DNA of 64,000 bases from Rugamonas brunnea (GTDB taxonomy: Bacteria > Pseudomonadota > Gammaproteobacteria > Burkholderiales > Burkholderiaceae_D), in contig NZ_JACEZT010000005.1 in assembly GCF_014042345.1 (NCBI RefSeq), positions 277,875 through 341,874 on the forward strand, given 5' to 3'. The notes beneath the pieces were generated by a model. It saw only the letters and a list, made by a program, of their open reading frames with translations, was not told where the DNA came from and ran no database searches. Positions 1 through 8,156 of the stretch are shown here, piece by piece. The first letter of the stretch is position 1; each line of letters opens with the position of its first letter. The translations under genes were made by a program, and so were the position numbers.

Positions 1-1508
1 CCCTGTCGTGCTCGCCAGATTTCGGCGGCCAGGGCCTGCCCATCGTGCTGAACAACTCGTTCTACGAGATGCTGAACTCGGCCAACCAGGCCTGGACCAT
101 GTACCCCGGCCTGTCGCACGGCGCCTACGAGTGCCTGCTCGAGCACGGCACCGACGAACAGAAAAAGATCTACCTGCCGAAGCTGGTGTCGGGCGAGTGG
201 ACCGGCACCATGTGCCTGACCGAACCGCACTGCGGCACCGACCTGGGCATGCTGCGCTCGAAGGCCGAGCCACAGGCCGACGGCTCGTGGCTGATCACCG
301 GCAACAAGATCTTCATCTCGGCCGGCGAACACGACATGTCGGAAAACATCCTGCACCTGGTGCTGGCCCGTGTGCCGGGCGCGCCGGAAGGCTCGAAAGG
401 CATCTCGCTGTTCCTGGTGCCGAAATACCTGCCAACCGCTGACGGCAAAGTCGGCGAGCGCAACCCGATCACTTGCGGCGCCATCGAAGAGAAGATGGGC
501 ATCCACGGCAACTCGACCTGCCAGATGAACCTGGACGGCGCCCGTGGCTGGATCATCGGCCAGCCGAACAAGGGCCTGAACGCCATGTTCGTGTTCATGA
601 ACGCAGCTCGCCTGGGCGTGGGCATGCAGTCGCTGGGCCTGACGGAAGTGGCTTACCAGAACGCACTGGTGTACGCCAAGGACCGCATCCAGATGCGCTC
701 GCTGACCGGCCCGAAAGCGCTGGACAAGCCCGCCGATCCGATCATCGTGCACCCCGACGTGCGCCGCATGCTGTTGACCGGCAAGGCCTACGCCGAAGGC
801 GCGCGCGCCTTCACCTCCTACGTGGCGCTGCAGATCGACCGCGAACTGCACCACCCTGACGAAGACGTGCGCAAAGCAGCGGCCGACGAAGTGGCCCTGC
901 TGACCCCCGTGATCAAGGCCTTCATCACCGACAACGCCTGGATCGCCACCTCGGAAGCGATGCAAGTGTACGGCGGCCACGGCTACATCTCGGAATGGGG
1001 CATGGAGCAGTATGTGCGCGACGCCCGCATCAACCTGATCTACGAAGGCACCAACACCGTGCAATCGCTGGACCTGCTGGGCCGCAAGATCCTGGGCGAC
1101 AACGGCGCCAAGCTGCGCAAGTTCGGCGAGAAGGTCAAAGCCTTCGTCGAAGAGAACGGCACCGATGAAGCCATGAGCGAATTCATCACCCCACTGGGCG
1201 ACCTGGGCGACAAAGTCACCAAGCTGACCATGGAAATCGGCATGAAGGCGTTCCAGAATCCGGACGAAGTGGGCGCCGCCAGCGTACCGTACCTGCGTGT
1301 GGTCGGCCACATGATCTACAGCTACCTGTTCGCCCAGATGGCCAAGATCGCGCTGGAAAAAGAATCGTCCGGCGATAACTTCTACAAAGCCAAGCTGGCC
1401 ACGGCGCGCTTCTACTTCGCCCGCCTGATGCCAGAAACCGCCACCTTGATTCGCCAGGCCCGCGCCGGCTCCGCCAGCCTGATGGCACTCGACGCTGACC
1501 TGTTCTAA
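1..1508 (+). CDS. acyl-CoA dehydrogenase with C-terminal extension (5' end cut by window)
   Basis: This is a flavoprotein that oxidises acyl-CoA to 2-enoyl-CoA, the first step of beta-oxidation. The frame is open from base 3 and begins with PDFGGQGLP, a typical N-terminal acyl-CoA dehydrogenase segment, so the true start lies before the window. About 500 residues are present; relatives are near 600. Visible landmarks are the CLTEPHCGTDLG flavin and substrate region, the QVYGGHGYISEWGMEQYVRD helix, and IYEGTNTVQSLDLLGRK, which carries the expected catalytic glutamate. A C-terminal helical extension follows, as in the long bacterial acyl-CoA dehydrogenases. The next gene starts 20 bases downstream in the same direction, which makes it the first visible gene of a beta-oxidation operon. 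Confidence 0.93.
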   Translation, partial: LSCSPDFGGQGLPIVLNNSFYEMLNSANQAWTMYPGLSHGAYECLLEHGTDEQKKIYLPKLVSGEWTGTMCLTEPHCGTDLGMLRSKAEPQADGSWLITGNKIFISAGEHDMSENILHLVLARVPGAPEGSKGISLFLVPKYLPTADGKVGERNPITCGAIEEKMGIHGNSTCQMNLDGARGWIIGQPNKGLNAMFVFMNAARLGVGMQSLGLTEVAYQNALVYAKDRIQMRSLTGPKALDKPADPIIVHPDVRRMLLTGKAYAEGARAFTSYVALQIDRELHHPDEDVRKAAADEVALLTPVIKAFITDNAWIATSEAMQVYGGHGYISEWGMEQYVRDARINLIYEGTNTVQSLDLLGRKILGDNGAKLRKFGEKVKAFVEENGTDEAMSEFITPLGDLGDKVTKLTMEIGMKAFQNPDEVGAASVPYLRVVGHMIYSYLFAQMAKIALEKESSGDNFYKAKLATARFYFARLMPETATLIRQARAGSASLMALDADLF

Positions 1509-1528
1509 GAAGAGACTAAGGATACGAC

Positions 1529-3928
1529 ATGACCAATTTCATCGTTAAAAAAGTAGCCGTCCTGGGCGCCGGCGTGATGGGCGCGCAGATCGCCGCCCAC
1601 TGCGTCAATGCCAAAGTGCCGGTCGTGCTGTTCGACCTGCCGGCCAAGGAAGGCCCGAAGAATGGCATCGTGCTGCGCGCCATCGAGAACCTGAAGAAGC
1701 TGTCGCCCGCGCCGCTGGGCAACAAGGAGCACGCCTCGCTGATCCAGGTCGCCAACTACGAAGATAACCTGGACCTGCTGGCCGGCTGCGACCTGATCAT
1801 CGAAGCCATCGCCGAGCGCATGGACTGGAAACACGACCTGTACCAGAAGGTCGCCCCGCACATCGCCCCGAACGCGATCTTCGCCTCGAACACCTCGGGC
1901 CTGTCGATCACCAAGCTGTCCGAAGGCTTCGACGCCGACCTGAAATCGCGCTACTGCGGCGTGCACTTCTTCAACCCACCGCGCTACATGCACCTGGTCG
2001 AGATCATCCCGACCGCCGCCACCAAGCCGGAAATCGCCGACCAGCTGGAAGGCTTCCTGACCACCACCCTGGGCAAGGGTGTCGTGCGCGCCAAGGACAC
2101 GCCTAACTTCATCGCCAACCGCGTGGGCGTGTTCGGCATTCTGGCCATCGTGCACGAAGCCGAGAAGTTCGGCCTGTCGTGCGACGTGGTCGACGACCTG
2201 ACCGGCGCCAAGCTGGGCCGCGCCAAGTCGGGCACCTTCCGCACCGCCGACGTGGTCGGCCTGGACACCATGGGCCACGTGATCAAGACCATGCAGGACT
2301 ACCTGCCGAACGATCCGTTCGCCGCCGTCTACAAGACCCCGGCCGTGCTGGCCAAGCTGGTCGAGAAGGGCGCGCTGGGCCAGAAGACCGGCGCCGGCTT
2401 CTACAAGAAAGTGGGCAAGGAGATCCAGCGCCTGGACTTCGCCTCCGGTGAATACGTGACCGGCGGCGGCAAGGCCGCCGACATCGTGGCCCGCATCCTG
2501 AAGGAAAAGGACCCGGTCAAGAAGATGAAGGCCCTGCGCGAATCGACCAACCCACAGGCGCAGTTCCTGTGGGCGATCTTCCGCGACGCCTTCCACTACA
2601 TCGCCATCCACCTGGACACCGTGGCCGACAACGCCCGCGAAATCGACTTCGCCATGCGCTGGGGCTTCGGCTGGAACGTCGGCCCGTTCGAAACGTGGCA
2701 AGCTTCCGGCTGGCTGCAAGTGGCCCAGTGGGTCAAGGAAGACATCGACGCCGGCCAGGCGCTGTGCAACGCACCGCTGCCAGCCTGGGTGTTCGAAGGT
2801 CCGGTCGCTGAAAAAGGCGGCGTCCACACCCCTGAAGGTTCGTGGTCGTCGGTCTCCAAATCGTTCGTGCCGCGTTCCGACCTGGCCGTGTACAAGCGTC
2901 AGGAATTCCGCGCACCGGTGTTCGGTTCGGGCGCCGTGGATGGCCGCACCGCCGGCACCACCGTGTTCGAGGACGACTCGGTCCGCCTGTGGCACTCGGG
3001 CGACGAAGTGCTGGTGATCTCGCTCAAGACCAAGATGCACGTGATCGGCGACGGCGTGATCAAGGGCCTGAAGATGGCGCTGGAAGAAGCGGCCAAGAAC
3101 TTCAAGGGTCTGGTGATCTGGAGCGCCGACGCGGCTGAAGGCGGCGCCTTCTCGGCCGGCGCCGACCTGCAATCGGCACTGCCTGCGTTCATGCAGGGCG
3201 GCGCCAAAGCGGTTGATCCTATCATCCGCGAACTGCAAGACACCTTCATGGCCATGAAGTATTCGAACGTGCCCGTGGTGGCTGCCGTGGCCGGCCTGGC
3301 CCTGGGCGGCGGCTGCGAGATGGCGCTGCACGCCTCCAAGCGCGTGGCCTCGATCGAATCGTACATCGGCCTGGTGGAAGTGGGCGTCGGCCTGATCCCT
3401 GCCGGCGGCGGCCTGAAAGAAGCGGCCGTGCGCGCCGCCAAGGAAGCCAAGGGCAACGACATCCTGCAATTCCTGAAGGCTGGCTTCACCAACGCCGCCA
3501 CCGCCAACGTGTCCAAGTCGGCACTGGAAGCGCAGGCCATGGGTTACCTGAAGGAAGACGACGTGATCGTGTTCAACGCCTACGAGCTGCTGCACGTGGC
3601 CAAGGTGGAAGCGCGCGCCATGTTCGACAAGGGCTACCGTCCACCGCTGCAGGCACCGGTGCAGATCACCGGCCGCTACGGCTACGGCACTATCAAGGCG
3701 CAACTGGTCAACATGCGCGACGGCGGCTTCATCTCCGCGCACGACTTCAAGCTGGGCGAGATGATCGCCGAGATCGTGTCGGGCGGCGACATCGACCAGG
3801 GTCAGTTCGTGAGCGAGCAGTGGTTCCTGGACATGGAGCGTAAAGCGTTCCTGGAACTGCTGAACCATCCGAAGACGCAAGAGCGGATCATGGGCATGAT
3901 GCAAACCGGTAAGCCGGTGCGCAACTAA
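1529..3928 (+). CDS. 3-hydroxyacyl-CoA dehydrogenase / enoyl-CoA hydratase (FadN-type)
   Basis: This bifunctional beta-oxidation enzyme (799 aa) hydrates enoyl-CoA and oxidises 3-hydroxyacyl-CoA with NAD. The N-terminal half is the dehydrogenase: a Rossmann GAGVMG motif at residues 13-18, then GVHFFNPPRYMHLVEIIP with the catalytic histidine. The C-terminal part is a crotonase domain with the oxyanion-hole segments FSAGADL and AGLALGGGCEMALHASK. This domain order is the reverse of E. coli FadB and matches the FadN-type family. An AAGGA Shine-Dalgarno-like sequence precedes the ATG. It lies between the acyl-CoA dehydrogenase and a thioesterase with very short gaps, which supports co-transcription. 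Confidence 0.94.
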   Translation: MTNFIVKKVAVLGAGVMGAQIAAHCVNAKVPVVLFDLPAKEGPKNGIVLRAIENLKKLSPAPLGNKEHASLIQVANYEDNLDLLAGCDLIIEAIAERMDWKHDLYQKVAPHIAPNAIFASNTSGLSITKLSEGFDADLKSRYCGVHFFNPPRYMHLVEIIPTAATKPEIADQLEGFLTTTLGKGVVRAKDTPNFIANRVGVFGILAIVHEAEKFGLSCDVVDDLTGAKLGRAKSGTFRTADVVGLDTMGHVIKTMQDYLPNDPFAAVYKTPAVLAKLVEKGALGQKTGAGFYKKVGKEIQRLDFASGEYVTGGGKAADIVARILKEKDPVKKMKALRESTNPQAQFLWAIFRDAFHYIAIHLDTVADNAREIDFAMRWGFGWNVGPFETWQASGWLQVAQWVKEDIDAGQALCNAPLPAWVFEGPVAEKGGVHTPEGSWSSVSKSFVPRSDLAVYKRQEFRAPVFGSGAVDGRTAGTTVFEDDSVRLWHSGDEVLVISLKTKMHVIGDGVIKGLKMALEEAAKNFKGLVIWSADAAEGGAFSAGADLQSALPAFMQGGAKAVDPIIRELQDTFMAMKYSNVPVVAAVAGLALGGGCEMALHASKRVASIESYIGLVEVGVGLIPAGGGLKEAAVRAAKEAKGNDILQFLKAGFTNAATANVSKSALEAQAMGYLKEDDVIVFNAYELLHVAKVEARAMFDKGYRPPLQAPVQITGRYGYGTIKAQLVNMRDGGFISAHDFKLGEMIAEIVSGGDIDQGQFVSEQWFLDMERKAFLELLNHPKTQERIMGMMQTGKPVRN

Positions 3929-3935
3929 CACGGTC

Positions 3936-4436
3936 ATGTCGATCCTTTCCCTGGCATTCAAAGTTTTACTGCGCGTGAGGCCGAGCATGGTGTACGAACG
4001 TATCAAGCAACAAATGATGGACACCCTGCCTTTCGTGCGGCTGCTGGGGATCCGGATCGACGAAATCGGCAACGGCACCGCCAAGGTGTCGATGCCGGAA
4101 GACCCGAAGCTCAACAACCACCTGGGCACGCAGCATGCCGGGGCCTTGTTCACGCTGGCCGAAACGGCTTCCGGCGCGGCCATGGCGGGCGGCTTCGCGG
4201 ACCTGATCGTGGGCTTGCGCCCCGTGGCCAAGGAGTCGCGCATCCAGTACCAGAAGGTCGCCAAGGGCGCTACCCGCGCCGAAGGCCGGGTACCGGGCGA
4301 CCTGGCCGCGCTCAAGGCCGAGCTGAAATCGGCCGGCAAGGTGGCGTTCCCGGTGGAGGTCGATATTTTCGACGCCGCCGGCACGCTGGCCGCACAGGTC
4401 CAAGTGGACTGGTATTTGTCCGAGAAGCGCGCCTGA
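3936..4436 (+). CDS. hotdog-fold thioesterase-like protein (PaaI/DUF4442 type)
   Basis: This 166-aa protein looks like a hotdog-fold acyl-CoA thioesterase. It contains NNHLGTQHAGALFTLAETA followed by a long helix and beta strands (KESRIQYQKVAKGATRAEG), the usual pattern of PaaI/YiiD-like proteins. It starts 7 bases after the dehydrogenase/hydratase stop. The first ATG has a weak ribosome site, and an internal ATG at 3987 is an alternative start that keeps the whole hotdog domain. In this operon it could release free CoA or remove stalled acyl-CoA intermediates. That role is inferred from context, and the substrate is unknown. Confidence 0.8.
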   Translation: MSILSLAFKVLLRVRPSMVYERIKQQMMDTLPFVRLLGIRIDEIGNGTAKVSMPEDPKLNNHLGTQHAGALFTLAETASGAAMAGGFADLIVGLRPVAKESRIQYQKVAKGATRAEGRVPGDLAALKAELKSAGKVAFPVEVDIFDAAGTLAAQVQVDWYLSEKRA

Positions 4437-4466
4437 ACCCAGGCGCCCCCGGGCTGGTGAAACAGA

Positions 4467-4488
4467 TTCGACAGAACTTCGACAGAAC
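4467..4488 (+). repeat. tandem 11-bp direct repeat before the thiolase gene
   Basis: The unit TTCGACAGAAC occurs twice head to tail, followed by a partial third copy (TTCGA), in the 80-base gap between the thioesterase and thiolase genes. It could be a regulator half-site array or a small slippage product. The function is unknown. Confidence 0.5.
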
Positions 4489-4516
4489 TTCGATCAAAAA
4501 TTTTTGAAAGAATAAA

Positions 4517-5713
4517 ATGAGCAAACAACTTCAAGACGCATACATCGTCGCCGCTACCCGTACCCCGATCGGCAAGGCGCCGCGCGGCATGTTCAACAAG
4601 ACCCGTCCGGACGACCTGCTGGTGCGCGTGCTGCAAAACGCGCTGGCCCAGGCGCCTGGCCTGGACCCGGCCCTGATCACCGACGCCATCATCGGCTGCT
4701 CGTTCCCGGAAGCGGAGCAGGGCTTCAACATCGCCCGCCAATCTGTGCTGCTGGCCGGCATGCCCAAGACCATCGGCGGCGTGACCGTCAACCGTTACTG
4801 CGCTTCGGGCATCACCGCCATCGCCATGGCCGCTGACCGCATCCGCGTGGGCCAGGCCGACGCCATGATCGCCGGCGGCGTGGAATCGATGTCGATGGTG
4901 CCGATGATGGGCCACCACCCATCGATGAACCTGAACATGTTCACCGACGAAAACGTGGGCATGGCTTACGGCATGGGTCTGACGGCCGAGAAGGTCGCCC
5001 AGCAGTGGAAAGTGTCGCGTGAAGCGCAGGACGCGTTCTCGGTCGAATCGCACCGCCGCGCCATCGCCGCCCAGCAGGCTGGTTTCTTCAAGGACGAGAC
5101 CACCCCGGTCGAGATCATCACCCGCACGCCTAACCTGGCCACCGGCGAAATCGTCATCAAGAAGCGCACCGTGGACACCGACGAAGGCGCGCGCGCCGAG
5201 TCGACCGTGGAGTCGCTGGGCAAGCTGAAGCCCGTGTTCGCCAACAAGGGCACCGTGACCGCTGGTAACAGCTCGCAGATGTCCGACGGCGCCGGCGCGC
5301 TGCTGATCGTGTCGGAAAAATTCCTGCGCGAGCACAACCTGACCCCGCTGGCCAAGTTCTCGTCGTTCGCCGTCAAGGGCGTGCCGCCGGAAATCATGGG
5401 CATCGGTCCCAAGTTCGCCATCCCTGAAGCCTGCCGCCTGGCCGGCATCACCCAGGACCAGCTGGACTGGATCGAGCTGAACGAAGCGTTCGCCGCGCAA
5501 GCGCTGGCTGTGATCGGCGACCTGGGCCTGGATCCGGCCAAGGTCAACCCGATGGGCGGCGCGATCGCCCTGGGCCACCCGCTGGGCGCGACCGGCGCGA
5601 TCCGTGCCGCCACCGTGGTGCACGCCCTGCGCCGCAACAACCTGAAGTACGGCATGGTCACCATGTGCGTCGGCGCCGGCATGGGCGCGGCAGGTATCTT
5701 CGAGCGCGTATAA
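4517..5713 (+). CDS. fadA: acetyl-CoA C-acyltransferase (3-ketoacyl-CoA thiolase)
   Basis: This thiolase (398 aa) cleaves 3-ketoacyl-CoA with CoA to give acetyl-CoA and a shortened acyl-CoA, the last beta-oxidation step. The catalytic residues are visible: nucleophile Cys95 in NRYCASG, His354 in GHPLGATG and Cys384 in MCVGAGMGAAG. NEAFAAQ, a further thiolase signature, is also present. Length and motifs are normal for the family. It is the fourth gene of the beta-oxidation cluster, separated by an 80-base AT-richer gap containing an 11-bp repeat, so it might also have its own promoter. The assignment to fadA rather than another thiolase paralogue rests on the operon. Confidence 0.93.
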   Translation: MSKQLQDAYIVAATRTPIGKAPRGMFNKTRPDDLLVRVLQNALAQAPGLDPALITDAIIGCSFPEAEQGFNIARQSVLLAGMPKTIGGVTVNRYCASGITAIAMAADRIRVGQADAMIAGGVESMSMVPMMGHHPSMNLNMFTDENVGMAYGMGLTAEKVAQQWKVSREAQDAFSVESHRRAIAAQQAGFFKDETTPVEIITRTPNLATGEIVIKKRTVDTDEGARAESTVESLGKLKPVFANKGTVTAGNSSQMSDGAGALLIVSEKFLREHNLTPLAKFSSFAVKGVPPEIMGIGPKFAIPEACRLAGITQDQLDWIELNEAFAAQALAVIGDLGLDPAKVNPMGGAIALGHPLGATGAIRAATVVHALRRNNLKYGMVTMCVGAGMGAAGIFERV

Positions 5714-5739
5714 ACACGGCACGCTAAGATAGCAACTTC

Positions 5740-5770
5740 AAGGGCGCTGCGGAACTTTCCCGGCGCCCTT
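5740..5770 (+). terminator. hairpin between thiolase and enoyl-CoA hydratase genes
   Basis: AAGGGCGC pairs perfectly with GCGCCCTT around a 15-base loop, followed by TTCC rather than a clear T run. It may act as a weak terminator or RNA-stability element that adjusts expression of the downstream hydratase gene. Confidence 0.35.
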
Positions 5771-5789
5771 TCCTTATTCCGGAGACGAC

Positions 5790-6569
5790 ATGGAAATTTT
5801 GAGCAGCAAGGCCGACGGCATTCTCACCATTGAATTCAACCGCCCCGAGCGCAAGAACGCGATCACCAGCGCGATGTACCAAAGCATGGCCGACGCCATC
5901 AACGACGGCGAGCGCGACGCATCCGTGCGCGCCATCCTGATCACTGGCAAGCCCGAGATATTCACCGCCGGCAACGACCTGGAAGACTTCCTGAAAAGCG
6001 CGCGCAGCACCGATGGCGTGGCGCTCGAAGACCGCGCCGTGTTCCGCTTCATGCTGGCCCTGAGCGGCGCCACCAAGCCCGTGGTGGCGGCCGTGGCCGG
6101 CGCCGCCGTCGGCATCGGCACCACGCTGCTGATGCACTGCGACCTGGTGTACGCGGCCGACAACGCCAAGTTCTCGATGCCGTTCTCGCAGCTGGGCCTG
6201 TGCCCGGAATTCGCGTCCAGCCTGCTGCTGACGCAAGTGGCCGGCTACCCGCGTGCGGCCGAGAAGCTGATGCTGGGCGAAGCGTTCCCGGCGCAGGAAG
6301 CGCTGGACATGGGCCTGGTATCGAAAGTGCTGCCGGTGGCCGAGCTGCTGCCGTTCGCGCGCGCGCAGGCGGCCAAGCTGGTGGCCCTGCCGGCCAGCTC
6401 CGTGCGCGCCACCAAGCAGTTGATGAAGGCCAGCCGCAACGCCGCCATCACGCAGACCATGACGGCCGAGAACAAGCTGTTCGGCGCCATGCTGGAAGCG
6501 CCGGAAGCGAAGGAAGCGTTCACCGCCTTCTTCGAGAAGCGCAAGCCGGACTTCTCCAAGTTCGCCTGA
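5790..6569 (+). CDS. enoyl-CoA hydratase/isomerase family protein
   Basis: This single-domain crotonase-fold enzyme (259 aa) has the two oxyanion-hole segments, TAGNDLEDF near residue 54 and VAGAAVGIGTTLLMHCDL near residue 105. The segment LCPEFASSLLL stands where classical hydratases have their second catalytic glutamate region. That pattern is common in enoyl-CoA isomerases and hydratases of uncertain specificity. A GGAGACGAC ribosome site precedes the ATG. It closes the beta-oxidation cluster and converges with the reductase gene on the other strand. The reaction on enoyl-CoA esters is inferred from the family; chain-length preference cannot be read from sequence. Confidence 0.88.
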   Translation: MEILSSKADGILTIEFNRPERKNAITSAMYQSMADAINDGERDASVRAILITGKPEIFTAGNDLEDFLKSARSTDGVALEDRAVFRFMLALSGATKPVVAAVAGAAVGIGTTLLMHCDLVYAADNAKFSMPFSQLGLCPEFASSLLLTQVAGYPRAAEKLMLGEAFPAQEALDMGLVSKVLPVAELLPFARAQAAKLVALPASSVRATKQLMKASRNAAITQTMTAENKLFGAMLEAPEAKEAFTAFFEKRKPDFSKFA

Positions 6570-6578
6570 TGGCGGAGG

Positions 6579-6611
6579 GGGCGGGCGCGTCCGGCGTGAC
6601 GCGCTCCGCCC
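6579..6611. terminator. GC-rich hairpin between convergent genes
   Basis: GGGCGGGCGCGTC pairs with GACGCGCTCCGCCC (one bulged base) around a 6-base loop, exactly between the convergent hydratase and reductase genes. It lacks a T run, so it is more likely a bidirectional transcript-end or stability structure than a classical intrinsic terminator. Confidence 0.35.
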
Positions 6612-6618
6612 ACTCCCG

Positions 6619-7977
6619 TCAAGCCCCGATCAGCCCCTGGCCGCACACGCGCACGGTCTGGCCTGTGATGCCGCAGGCGCCCGGTGTGCCGAGGAAGGTG
6701 ATCAGCTCGGCCACGTCGCGCGGCAGGCCGGCCTGCTTGAGCGAATTGAGGCGGCGGCCGATCTCGCGGGTCAGGAACGGCATCTGCCCGGTCATGGCGG
6801 TCTCGATGAAGCCCGGCGCCACGGCGTTGATGCAGATGCCGCGCGCGGCCAGCAGCGGCGCCTGCGCGGCCACGTAGCCGATCAGCGCGGCCTTGCTGGT
6901 GGCGTAGTTGGTCTGGCCGAAGTTACCGGCCACGCCGCTCACGGACGACAGGCAGACGATGCGTCCGTCCTGTTTCACCAATCCTTGTTCCAGCAGCTGC
7001 GCGTCGACCGCCATCACGGCCGCCAGGTTGATCTGCATGACCAGCTCCCACTGCGGTTGCGTCATGTTGGCCAGCGTCCTGTCGCGCGTGATGCCGGCGT
7101 TGTGGACCACGATGTCGATGCCGCCGAAACGCTCGGCCAGGAAGCCGGCCAGCTGGCGGGGCGCCGCTTCCGACGCGATATCCATCGCCAGCGGCACGCC
7201 ATTGAACGCGGCGCACACGCGCCGTAGTTCTTCTTCTGCCGCCGGGACGTCCAGTGCCACCACGGTGGCGCCTTCCTGCGCCAGCCGTTCGGCCGTGGCC
7301 AGTCCGATGCCACGGGCCGCGCCCGTTACCAGCGCCACCTTGCCAGCCAGCGCCTTGCTGAACGGCGCGGACTCCGGTGCCGTCACCTGCGCCGCCACAT
7401 GCAATACCTGGCCCGTCACATAGGTCGAAGGCACGCCGCAGAAGAAGCGCAGCGGTCCCGCCAGCCGGTCCAGTGCGGCGCGCTCCGCATAAAGCTGGTT
7501 GACGGTGATGCCTTTCGGGCCCAGCTCCTTGGCCAGGCTGCGCACAAACCCCTCCATGCCGCGGCTGACGGCCAGCGCGGCCGGCGTGGCGCAATCGGCG
7601 GGGCTGGCCGCCACCAGCAGCACCCGGCCGTTGCGTGCAATGCGGCGCATGATGGGGTGGAAGGCGTCGTACAGCGCGCGGTAGTCGGCGGGCGCCGCGC
7701 AGCCGGTGGCATCCATCACGACGATGTCGGCGCGCACCGTGCTGTCGGGCGGCAGCTGGTCGGCGTGGCTGGCGCCGGCGTCGGCCAGGGCACGCTGCAG
7801 GGCGTCGGCCGCGTAGCCGCCGGGGCTGCGGCACAGCAGCACCTGCTTGCCGTCGAACGGACGCGGTGCGTAGCCGCCGTCGGCCCGCGCCAGCGTGACG
7901 GGATCGGGCACGCCCAGCGCCTTGACCAGGCGCGAGGTGAGAGGATTGCGGTGTAACTTGATCAGCATGTCGGCCAT
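6619..7977 (-). CDS. two-domain 3-oxoacyl-ACP/CoA reductase (high-molecular-weight FabG type)
   Basis: This 452-aa short-chain dehydrogenase reduces 3-oxoacyl thioesters with NAD(P)H. Residues about 215-452 form a complete SDR domain: the TGAARGIG cofactor motif, NAG, and the Ser-Tyr-Lys triad in CLSSVSGVAGNFGQTNYATSK. The first ~210 residues form a second, degenerate Rossmann-like domain, the layout of the high-molecular-weight FabG4-type enzymes. The start was set at 7977 (MADMLIKLHRNP) because AGGGAACCGT sits just upstream; further in-frame starts upstream have no ribosome site. It converges on the beta-oxidation operon. It may work on CoA esters in fatty-acid or polyhydroxyalkanoate metabolism, which is inference. 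Confidence 0.88.
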   Translation of the reverse strand: MADMLIKLHRNPLTSRLVKALGVPDPVTLARADGGYAPRPFDGKQVLLCRSPGGYAADALQRALADAGASHADQLPPDSTVRADIVVMDATGCAAPADYRALYDAFHPIMRRIARNGRVLLVAASPADCATPAALAVSRGMEGFVRSLAKELGPKGITVNQLYAERAALDRLAGPLRFFCGVPSTYVTGQVLHVAAQVTAPESAPFSKALAGKVALVTGAARGIGLATAERLAQEGATVVALDVPAAEEELRRVCAAFNGVPLAMDIASEAAPRQLAGFLAERFGGIDIVVHNAGITRDRTLANMTQPQWELVMQINLAAVMAVDAQLLEQGLVKQDGRIVCLSSVSGVAGNFGQTNYATSKAALIGYVAAQAPLLAARGICINAVAPGFIETAMTGQMPFLTREIGRRLNSLKQAGLPRDVAELITFLGTPGACGITGQTVRVCGQGLIGA

Positions 7978-8116
7978 ACGGTTCCCTGTTCGTTCGGTAG
8001 CGCCGCCATGATATCGCCACGGCGATAGACGCCGGGCTCTATTTCTTTTCTTCCCCAATTTGATTTTACGGCGATTCCCTACGGCCATTGTGGTTGATCA
8101 TTCGTTAAATCTGATT

Positions 8117-8135
8117 GATAATGCGAGTCATTCTC
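8117..8135 (+). promoter_or_regulatory. Fur box upstream of the siderophore receptor
   Basis: GATAATGCGAGTCATTCTC matches the classical 19-bp Fur consensus (GATAATGATAATCATTATC) at 15 of 19 positions. It ends 21 bases before the receptor start codon, where bound Fe-Fur would block transcription or initiation. Confidence 0.8.
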
Positions 8136-8156
8136 ATTTGCATTAAGGAAGAAATC

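Noticed and set aside
1505..5722. 1405-codon open frame on the minus strand across the beta-oxidation operon
   Set aside because: It runs antisense to four well-conserved genes and its translation is His/Arg/Gly/Ala-rich without any domain, an effect of high GC at third positions.
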